Below, piece after piece: positions 5,808-11,666 of a stretch of 13,328 bases of DNA. Origin of the DNA: Rhodospirillales bacterium. GTDB lineage: Bacteria; Pseudomonadota; Alphaproteobacteria; Rhodospirillales; Casp-alpha2. The notes under the pieces are model-generated. The model was not told the origin of the DNA, ran no database searches, and worked only from the letters and a program-made list of their open reading frames with translations. Every line of letters begins with the position of its first letter. Position 1 is the stretch's first letter. Made by a program: the position numbers and the translations under genes. The DNA lies in assembly GCA_028282185.1 (NCBI GenBank), contig JANQIJ010000370.1, positions 1-13,328 on the forward strand, read 5' to 3'.

Positions 5808-7011
5808 CGACGAATTCCTCCTCGACATATTGGAAGTCCGCAAGATCGCTGGTTTGGAAGCCGAGGTAGATGGGCCTCCCGCCCGAGCGATAGATGTTGA
5901 CCTTGGCATTATAGACCTTTCGCGTGCGGGCGTGTTTGTCCGAGAGGACGTAACGCTTAACGCCGAAATCGCCGTCGCCGATGCGGTCGCCGGTCAAATA
6001 GCATTGGATCGATTCCACGTTTTCCCCCGACAGCACCATGCCTTCCAGGTTGCTGAGGCTTTGCCGCGTCCGGTCGATGAATTCCGACGTGCGGAAGCGT
6101 TTGACCTCACCGGTCTCGCGCTCGCGCATGTCGACGCCGAAATCGCCGACCAGGATCTGGCCTGGCAGGGCATGGTCGATCATGCGCGCCAGTTCGATGG
6201 TCACGTCGCCGACGATGTAGCTATAGACCGTCGGGCTCAGTCCTTCGGATTGGAAGAACTCATAGTAGACGCCGACATGGAACGATGCCCGAAGCCTGGG
6301 CGTGGTGTTGGCTTTGCCCTTGGACCGGGCGATGGCGTTGTCGGCCAGGATCAAATGCATCAGGTGGTAGAGGTTGATGTTGCTTTCGACGCTGCGATCC
6401 CGGTTCCAGATGTAGAACCCGTCGCCGGTCGTCGTGCGGGCGAACTGAATGTCCAGGTTCTTGGCCAGCATTTTCGAGAACGAGGCGTTGACCGAATAGG
6501 CCAGGCTGTTCAACTGCGTGACCTGCTCGAGCGGCGAATAGAGGGAAAATCCGACGATGTCGAACAGGGCGACGGCGCCGTTTTCGATGTAGCTGATGGA
6601 GTAGCGGCGGACCACGCCCTCCAACAGGTCGAGCGAAAGGTCCCGGCCAGGCGTGAAACTCAGGCCGATGACCTGCGGCTCGAACCCGAAATACCTGGCG
6701 ATCCCGTCGAAGCCGTCCGGATCGATGATGGTGTGGCCGGCGATGACCTCGTCGACGAATTTCAAGTCCGCCGCCTCGCCGTCCGTCTGGCCCCCTGCCA
6801 GTTCTCCCAGGATGTAATGGGGGATGACCAATACCCGCATGCCGTGGTCGACCGGCGTCCAGGCCAGGATGATGTTGCGGCCGAGGCCCCAAAAGGCATG
6901 CAGGGTTTCGTCAAGTTCGTCGACCCGGGCGCGCTCTTCGGGCGTCAGGGAATCCAGGCGGCGTTGATCGAGGACCGGCGGCGTCAGGTTTTCCACGGAC
7001 TGAGCGGTCAT
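5800..7011 (-). CDS. Divergent class III adenylate/guanylate cyclase-like protein
   Basis: This 403-residue protein has a central class III nucleotide cyclase homology domain (about 140-292) and no membrane segment. Visible landmarks: first metal-binding Asp151 in ALFDIVGFSLYS; Asp197 in TTTGDGFYIW, matching the second metal site; and GDVTIELARMIDHALPGQILVGD, matching the dimer-stabilising and transition-state segment. Arg276 is kept, but the Asn expected four residues before it (VNxAAR) is Ile272, and the lysine usually just before TxGD is replaced by Thr with an Arg one residue earlier. Catalysis may be altered or lost. The first 130 residues and the last ~110 (including DFGVKRYVLSDKHARTRKVYN) match nothing I recognise. 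ATG 7011 is preferred; an in-frame ATG at 7119 would add a low-complexity arginine/glycine-rich tail unlike real protein. GCGGGG is a weak ribosome site. It overlaps the RidA-family gene by 8 bases. Confidence 0.8.
   Translation of the reverse strand: MTAQSVENLTPPVLDQRRLDSLTPEERARVDELDETLHAFWGLGRNIILAWTPVDHGMRVLVIPHYILGELAGGQTDGEAADLKFVDEVIAGHTIIDPDGFDGIARYFGFEPQVIGLSFTPGRDLSLDLLEGVVRRYSISYIENGAVALFDIVGFSLYSPLEQVTQLNSLAYSVNASFSKMLAKNLDIQFARTTTGDGFYIWNRDRSVESNINLYHLMHLILADNAIARSKGKANTTPRLRASFHVGVYYEFFQSEGLSPTVYSYIVGDVTIELARMIDHALPGQILVGDFGVDMRERETGEVKRFRTSEFIDRTRQSLSNLEGMVLSGENVESIQCYLTGDRIGDGDFGVKRYVLSDKHARTRKVYNAKVNIYRSGGRPIYLGFQTSDLADFQYVEEEFVDV
5815..5823 (-). promoter_or_regulatory. Strong ribosome binding site of the RidA-family gene, inside the upstream gene
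   Basis: GAGGAGGAA on the minus strand encodes Glu-Glu-Glu near the C-terminus of the cyclase-like protein and at the same time is a near-ideal Shine-Dalgarno sequence seven bases before ATG 5807. It fixes the RidA start and supports coupled translation of the two genes. Confidence 0.8.
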
Positions 7012-7039
7012 CGGCCGAACCCCGCCACGCACCGCCGTC

Positions 7040-7059
7040 CTGCCCAGATGGATGGGCAG
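7040..7059 (-). promoter_or_regulatory. Perfect hairpin in the leader of the cyclase-like gene
   Basis: CTGCCCA (7040-7046) and TGGGCAG (7053-7059) form a perfect 7-bp stem around a six-base loop, 28 bases upstream of ATG 7011. No T tract follows on either strand, so it does not look like an intrinsic terminator. It lies in the longest gap (173 bp) of the leftward gene run, where a separate promoter for the cyclase-like/RidA pair is likely. A binding site or leader structure is possible; no function is shown. Confidence 0.35.
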
Positions 7060-7184
7060 ACGCCCGCCGTTCCTTTCTTGCCCGTCATGCTCAAGGACGC
7101 GCCCCCTGGTCCGCCGCACTCATCCCGGCAGTTTAACGAGCCCGGTCCCACGGGCACAAGTCATTGATATATCGGGCGGAAGGA

Positions 7185-7508
7185 CTACCCCAGCTTGACC
7201 GCCGTGCCGTTCGCGCTGACCATCAGCATGCAGGTCTTGTCAGACGCGATGGATTCATAGTCGAGGTCGACCGAAACGATGGCGTCGGCACCCAGTTCCC
7301 GGGCCTGGGTCCGCATGTCTTCCAGGGCGAATTCCTTGGCCTTGGCCAATTCCTTTTCATAGGCGCCGGAGCGGCCGCCAACGATGTCGCGGATGCCGGC
7401 GAAGAAATCCTTGAAGATGTTGGTGCCCATGACCGCATCGCCGGAAACGATGCCCAGATAGGCGGTGATCTGGCGTCCTTCGACGGAATCGGTGGTGGTG
7501 GTGATCAT
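7185..7508 (-). CDS. YbjQ/UPF0145 family protein
   Basis: This 107-residue protein matches the YbjQ (UPF0145, DUF74) family in length (E. coli YbjQ is about this size) and sequence. It starts MITTTTDSVEGRQITAYLGIVSG, with GTNIFKDFFAGIRDIVGGRSGAYEKEL in the middle and ARELGADAIVSVDLDYES towards the end. The fold is a small alpha/beta domain that forms pentamers in solved structures. The family is sometimes labelled heavy-metal-binding, but its role is not established. ATG 7508 is selected by AGGAG ten bases upstream and by family length; the open frame upstream to 7577 overlaps the preceding gene and lacks homology. It begins 37 bases after the ABC1-kinase gene on the same strand, so it is probably co-transcribed with it. 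Confidence 0.92.
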   Translation of the reverse strand: MITTTTDSVEGRQITAYLGIVSGDAVMGTNIFKDFFAGIRDIVGGRSGAYEKELAKAKEFALEDMRTQARELGADAIVSVDLDYESIASDKTCMLMVSANGTAVKLG

Positions 7509-7545
7509 GCTGCGTCGTCTCCTGTTTTCTGCCATGGCGGCGCCC

Positions 7546-8901
7546 CTAGTAAGCCAGGGGCACGCCCGCCGTTTCAAGGGCTTCCTTTTGCCGTTTGGCG
7601 AGTTTTTCCGCCTCGAAGGCGTCGATCAGATCGTGGAACTGGCGGTGCCAGTTGATTTCCGCATTCAAATGGGTGAACACGCTGCCGAGGCCGATGGCCG
7701 CGCGATCCATCAGGACGAATTCCCGGGGCGGCGTGACCCCGCCCAAGCGGCGCAATTCCTTATGCACGTTGGCGGCGACGCCGGCGCCGTACATCACGCC
7801 GCCATTGTCCTGGATCGTCTGCACCTGATCCTTCAAGAGCGGGCCGTAAAGGAACTTGGCCCATTGGTTCAAGACGCCGATCATTTCCTGGTCCAGGTCT
7901 TTGAAGCCCCAGGTTTCGTAGGCATGAACGGCAAGCGCCTCGTCTTCGTCCCGAAGCGCCTTGTACAGATCGATCACCGCCTCGACGAAGCCCGGTCGGA
8001 AAACCCTGATACAGCCGAAATCGAGCAAATTGATCGTGCCGTCCGGCCGCACCGAATAATTGCCCAGATGCGGATCGCCGTGGATCACGCCGTAGAAATA
8101 GAACGGCACGTACCAGGCGCGGAACATGTTCAGGGCGATGCGGTTGCGAAACTCCAGGTCACCTTCCAACTGCTCCATCAATGGCGCGCCGTCCAGCCAG
8201 GTCATGCTCAGCAGCCGGTCCGTCGACAGCTCGTCCAACACCTCCGGCACCTGGACCCCGTCCTCGTCGGCCAACATGTGGCGGTAAAGCGCCATGTTTC
8301 GGGCTTCGCGCGCGTAATCCAGTTCCTCGCGCAGACGTTCGGAAAGCTCCAGATGGATTTGCGACGGATCGATCGCCTTGTCGTATTGGCGGTAAAGGGA
8401 GAACACCAGCTTGAGCTGCTTGAGGTCGGCCTCGACCGCCGAAGCCATGTCCGGATACTGGATCTTGCAGGCCAGGGGTCGGCCGTCCGGAGCCACCGCC
8501 CGGTGCACTTGGCCGAGCGACGCGGCGGCGGCGGCGTCGCGGGAGAAGTCCCGGTAGCGGTCCTGCCAGTCGGGCCCCAACTCGGCGCCCATGCGTCGGC
8601 GGACAAAGGCCCAGCCCATGGGCGGCGCATTGGTCTGCAACTTGCGCAGTTCCGTGACGTATTCTTCCGGCAGGACATCGGGAACGGTGGCCAAGATCTG
8701 CGCGACCTTCATCAACGGCCCTTTCAGACCGCCCAGGGCCGCCTGCAGTTCGGCCGCGTGGATGCCCTTGTCCAGTTCGAAGCCGAACAACCGATTGCCG
8801 GCGACCCGCGCGGCCAGGCCGCCCACGGTGCCACCGACCCGGGCATAACGCTTGACGCGCCCGCCCATGGTACTTTTTTCCGAAGTCCGCTCTTCCGCCA
8901 T
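7546..8901 (-). CDS. ABC1/UbiB (AarF, ADCK) family atypical kinase
   Basis: This 451-residue protein is an ABC1/UbiB-type kinase, a group of atypical kinases/ATPases that includes COQ8 and UbiB and acts on quinone or lipid metabolism. The family motifs appear in order: KxGQ-like Lys65-VAQ in LKGPLMKVAQILATVPD; alanine-rich loop AAAAASLGQVHRA (123-135); catalytic Lys146 in CKIQYP; ELDYAREARN (194-202); catalytic loop HGDPHLGNYS with Asp276 and Asn281; and DFG at 294-296. The glycine of KxGQ is alanine here, a form I recall in an alphaproteobacterial subgroup and not necessarily a loss of function. Unlike UbiB, it has no obvious C-terminal transmembrane pair. ATG 8901 gives MAEERTSEKS; the upstream extension to 9075 overlaps the hydrolase gene and is rejected. 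Gaps of 37 bp on each side suggest an operon with the hydrolase and YbjQ genes. The substrate is unknown. Confidence 0.9.
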   Translation of the reverse strand: MAEERTSEKSTMGGRVKRYARVGGTVGGLAARVAGNRLFGFELDKGIHAAELQAALGGLKGPLMKVAQILATVPDVLPEEYVTELRKLQTNAPPMGWAFVRRRMGAELGPDWQDRYRDFSRDAAAAASLGQVHRAVAPDGRPLACKIQYPDMASAVEADLKQLKLVFSLYRQYDKAIDPSQIHLELSERLREELDYAREARNMALYRHMLADEDGVQVPEVLDELSTDRLLSMTWLDGAPLMEQLEGDLEFRNRIALNMFRAWYVPFYFYGVIHGDPHLGNYSVRPDGTINLLDFGCIRVFRPGFVEAVIDLYKALRDEDEALAVHAYETWGFKDLDQEMIGVLNQWAKFLYGPLLKDQVQTIQDNGGVMYGAGVAANVHKELRRLGGVTPPREFVLMDRAAIGLGSVFTHLNAEINWHRQFHDLIDAFEAEKLAKRQKEALETAGVPLAY

Positions 8902-8938
8902 TGCCGCCGTTCCGTTTCGATCCCTTGCGGGCGGGGGC

Positions 8939-9763
8939 TCAGCCAAAGACCTCAAGCAGCCAGTCGCTGATGCATTCCGCCGCGTCTTGCCAGTCGCGTT
9001 CGAGCATGACCGCGTGGCCCATGCCCTCGAATATATAGGCATACGTACCCAAGAACGCAGCGGTTCCATGGACAAAGGCCGGCGGGATCAAATTATCGTG
9101 CTCGGCGCCCAAAACCAGCACCGGCCGGCCAAGCAATCCGGCCATTGGCGGCACCAAGACGGCATGCATGTCCATCACCGCCCGGTGGCTTTCCATCTGG
9201 AAACGGCCCATCAAGCGGGCCGTCACCTCGGCCGGCACGCGTTCGTTGAAGATCGCCTGGTGCAGGGTATCAAGTGTCGCGGTTCCCTCGCCCACCGCCT
9301 GAATCCGGGCGATCTCCCAGATCAACAAGGGCTTCGCCATGGCCAGCGCCACTGCCGGCCCGGCCAAGCCCGTCGGCGGGACCGAGGACATCAAGACGGC
9401 GCCGGCGACCTCGCGTTCAAGCGCCGCCCTCTGGGCCACGAAACCGCCCATGGAATGACCGACCAGAACCGGTTTCCCGGCCTTGACCGGCAGGCCGTCG
9501 ATCACCGCCGTGACGGCGTCGGTGTAGTCCTGAATGCCGAAATCATGCAGCCGACGATGATCCGCCCGTCCCTTGCGGCCAGGCAGGTTGATCGCCTGGC
9601 AAGCAAAGCCCAGGTCGGCGAAATGGCCCAGGAAGTGCTCGGCCCAGGTCCAGGCCCCGGCGAAGGCGCCATGGATGAAGATCAGGGGCGGGTGTTTCGA
9701 CCGACCGTCGGCGGGGCCGGATATGATCACCTCAGGCGTCGCGGGATCGCTCTCGCCGTCCAT
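8939..9763 (-). CDS. Alpha/beta-fold hydrolase
   Basis: This 274-residue protein has the complete catalytic layout of the alpha/beta hydrolase superfamily. HGAFAGAWTW (31-40) forms the oxyanion-hole strand and loop, nucleophile Ser104 sits in the elbow GHSMGG, acid Asp223 is in LGAEHDNLIPP, and His250 is in EGMGHAVML. A cap region of about 70 residues lies between about 130 and 205. There is no signal peptide or lipobox, so it is probably a cytoplasmic esterase, lipase-like or lysophospholipase-like enzyme; the substrate cannot be told. Its ATG directly follows the TAG of the oligopeptidase gene with no base between, a typical arrangement for translational re-initiation. The ABC1 kinase gene starts 37 bases after its stop, which hints at a role in lipid metabolism but does not prove one. 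Confidence 0.92.
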   Translation of the reverse strand: MDGESDPATPEVIISGPADGRSKHPPLIFIHGAFAGAWTWAEHFLGHFADLGFACQAINLPGRKGRADHRRLHDFGIQDYTDAVTAVIDGLPVKAGKPVLVGHSMGGFVAQRAALEREVAGAVLMSSVPPTGLAGPAVALAMAKPLLIWEIARIQAVGEGTATLDTLHQAIFNERVPAEVTARLMGRFQMESHRAVMDMHAVLVPPMAGLLGRPVLVLGAEHDNLIPPAFVHGTAAFLGTYAYIFEGMGHAVMLERDWQDAAECISDWLLEVFG

Positions 9764-11599
9764 CTAGGCGGCGCCCCGTTCCAATTCGTCGACAAACGCC
9801 TCGATCACGCTAAGCCCCCGCTGCCAGAAAGCCGGATCCGTGGCGTCCAGGCCGAAGGGCGCCAAAAGCTCCTTATGCCGAAGCGTGCCGCCGGCCCGCA
9901 GCATGTCCAGATACTTCGCCTGAAACCCCTCGTGACCGCCCTGGAACACGTCGTAGAGCGAGTTCACCAGGCAGTCGCCGAAGGCATAGGCGTAGACATA
10001 GAACGGAACATGGACGAAATGCGGGATATAGGCCCAGTAGTGACGGTAGCCGTCGTCGAAGCGGAAAGCCGGCCCCAGGCTTTCCGCCTGGACCGACATC
10101 CAAATCTCGCCCAGTCGCGCCGGCGAAAGCTCGCCGGCCGCCCGTTCGTCATGAACCTTGGTCTCGAACATATGGAAGGCGATTTGGCGAACCACGGTGT
10201 TCATCATGTCCTCGACCTTGCCGGCCAGCAGGATGCGCCGGCGTCCGGCATCGCTCTCCGCCGCCAACATGGCCCGGAAGGTCAGCGTTTCACCGAACAC
10301 CGAGGCCGTTTCGGCCAGGGTCAGCGGCGTATCGGCCAAAAGGCTGCCTTGCGGGGCCGCCAGCACCTGATGCACACCGTGGCCCAGTTCGTGGGCCAGG
10401 GTCATGACGTCGCGCGCCTTGCCGTGGAAGTTCATCAGGATGTAGGGATGGGCCGAAGGCACGGTGGGATGCGAAAAAGCGCCGGAATCCTTTCCCGGCA
10501 TCGGCGGCGCATCGATCCACCGCTTGGAGAAGAAATCGCCGGCGATCTGCCCCATGTCCGGTGCCAGGGCGCCATAGGCGTCAAGCACGGTCTTTTGCGC
10601 CTCGTCCCAGGAATAGGTCCGGTCCGTATCGTCGGGCAGCGGCGCGTTGCGGTCCCAATGGTCAAGCTGCTCGACACCGAACCACTTCGCCTTCAGCGCG
10701 TAATAGCGATGCGACAGGCGGGGAAAACTGTCCCGCACGGCCTGGACCAGGGCGTCGACGACAGCGTCCTCGACCTGGTTGGCTAGGTTGCGCGACGACA
10801 CCGGCCGGCCATAGCTGCGCCAACCGTCCTCAATCGCCTTGTCCTTGGCCAGCGTGTTTGTGATCAGCGCGAACAGCTTGACGTTGTCACCCAGCACCGC
10901 GCCCAGCGCCTCTGCCGCCGCCCTGCGTTTGGCGCCGTCCGCGTCACTCAGCTGATTGAGCGTTTCCGACATGGTCAGTTCGCGCCCATCCAAGGGAAAC
11001 CGCAGGCCCGCGGTGGTTTCCTCGAACAGGCGGGTCCAGGCCGCGCGGCCGGTGACCGATTTCTCGTGCAGCGCCTTTTCCAATTCGTCGGACAACTGAT
11101 GCGGGCGTTGCGCGCGGAGATCGTCGAGCCAGGGCTTGTAACGGGTCAGTTCATCGCTTTCGGCCAGTTGCGCGGTCAGGCGCGCGTCCTCGATCCGGTT
11201 CAGTTCAAGCGTGAAGAAAAGGGTCAGGGTCGAAATCTCCGTCGCCCTCTCCTGCATGGTCTGCTGGAACCGGGCGGCGTCGCCGTCTTCCATGTTCTCG
11301 GCGAACTTCAGCTGGGCATAGCTCATGATTCGACCGAGCCTTTCGCCGACCGCTTCGTATTCGCGGACCGCCCGGCCCAGGGCATCCCCCGTGAGGTCCG
11401 CCAGCTTGCCTCGATAGGCCAGTTGGAAGGCCTGGGCCCGGTCCGCGGCCCAGGTCAGGTCGGCGTCGATCACCGGGTCGTCCGGGCCGGGATAGAGATC
11501 GGCCAGGTTCCAACGCGGCAGGTTCGCGCTCGTGTCCCGGGCGGCGGCGGGATCGCCGGGCTGGGTGGTTTTCGAAGAATTCATGGCTTGCTTTGTCAT
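9764..11599 (-). CDS. pepF: M3 family oligoendopeptidase F
   Basis: This 611-residue zinc metallopeptidase of family M3B cleaves short peptides in the cytoplasm. The zinc site is visible: H403-E-L-G-H407 with catalytic Glu404, and the third ligand Glu430 in LTLAETASVFGE. Other family signatures are the N-terminal LPRWNLADLYPGPDDP, the HPTVPSAHPYILMNFHG segment just before the zinc helix, and near the C-terminus the tyrosine-rich HYWAYIPHFVHVPFYVYAYAFGD that lines the substrate channel. Length is normal for the family. ATG 11599 (MTKQAMNSS) is chosen because a promoter-like pair lies at 11626-11654, which would put the longer start at 11677 upstream of transcription; ATG 11584 is the alternative. 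No good Shine-Dalgarno is visible. It is the first gene of the leftward run, and its stop touches the start of the hydrolase gene. Confidence 0.94.
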   Translation of the reverse strand: MTKQAMNSSKTTQPGDPAAARDTSANLPRWNLADLYPGPDDPVIDADLTWAADRAQAFQLAYRGKLADLTGDALGRAVREYEAVGERLGRIMSYAQLKFAENMEDGDAARFQQTMQERATEISTLTLFFTLELNRIEDARLTAQLAESDELTRYKPWLDDLRAQRPHQLSDELEKALHEKSVTGRAAWTRLFEETTAGLRFPLDGRELTMSETLNQLSDADGAKRRAAAEALGAVLGDNVKLFALITNTLAKDKAIEDGWRSYGRPVSSRNLANQVEDAVVDALVQAVRDSFPRLSHRYYALKAKWFGVEQLDHWDRNAPLPDDTDRTYSWDEAQKTVLDAYGALAPDMGQIAGDFFSKRWIDAPPMPGKDSGAFSHPTVPSAHPYILMNFHGKARDVMTLAHELGHGVHQVLAAPQGSLLADTPLTLAETASVFGETLTFRAMLAAESDAGRRRILLAGKVEDMMNTVVRQIAFHMFETKVHDERAAGELSPARLGEIWMSVQAESLGPAFRFDDGYRHYWAYIPHFVHVPFYVYAYAFGDCLVNSLYDVFQGGHEGFQAKYLDMLRAGGTLRHKELLAPFGLDATDPAFWQRGLSVIEAFVDELERGAA

Positions 11600-11602
11600 C
11601 GC

Positions 11603-11633
11603 TTGGCTTTCTTGAAGGTAGACAGCATATAAA
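11603..11633 (+). promoter_or_regulatory. Candidate promoter of the acyl-CoA ligase gene
   Basis: TTGGCT (11603-11608) and TATAAA (11628-11633) resemble sigma-70 boxes, 19 bases apart, slightly longer than ideal. Transcription would start near 11640, leaving a leader of about 27 bases that includes GGGGGG just before ATG 11667. It overlaps the opposite-strand promoter candidate for pepF, so the two could compete. Confidence 0.3.
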
Positions 11634-11654
11634 GGGGAAGAGAGCACTTCACAA
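11626..11654 (-). promoter_or_regulatory. Candidate promoter of pepF and the leftward run
   Basis: On the minus strand TTGTGA (11654-11649) and TATATG (11631-11626) are separated by exactly 17 bases, each matching four of six sigma-70 consensus positions. Transcription would begin about 20 bases before ATG 11599. No binding site for a known regulator is recognisable. Confidence 0.4.
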
Positions 11655-11666
11655 CCGGGGGGTTCC

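Noticed and set aside
5830..7167. 445-codon open frame on the plus strand
   Set aside because: It is antisense to the cyclase-like gene, with no recognisable motif or ribosome site; the minus-strand frame carries the cyclase landmarks.
7465..8970. 501-codon open frame on the plus strand
   Set aside because: It is antisense to the ABC1 kinase gene, which shows all the kinase motifs.
8852..10786. 644-codon open frame on the plus strand
   Set aside because: It lies antisense to the alpha/beta hydrolase and pepF genes, which have clear catalytic motifs. The translation is rich in Arg, His, Gln and Gly with no domain, as expected for the complementary strand of GC-rich coding DNA.
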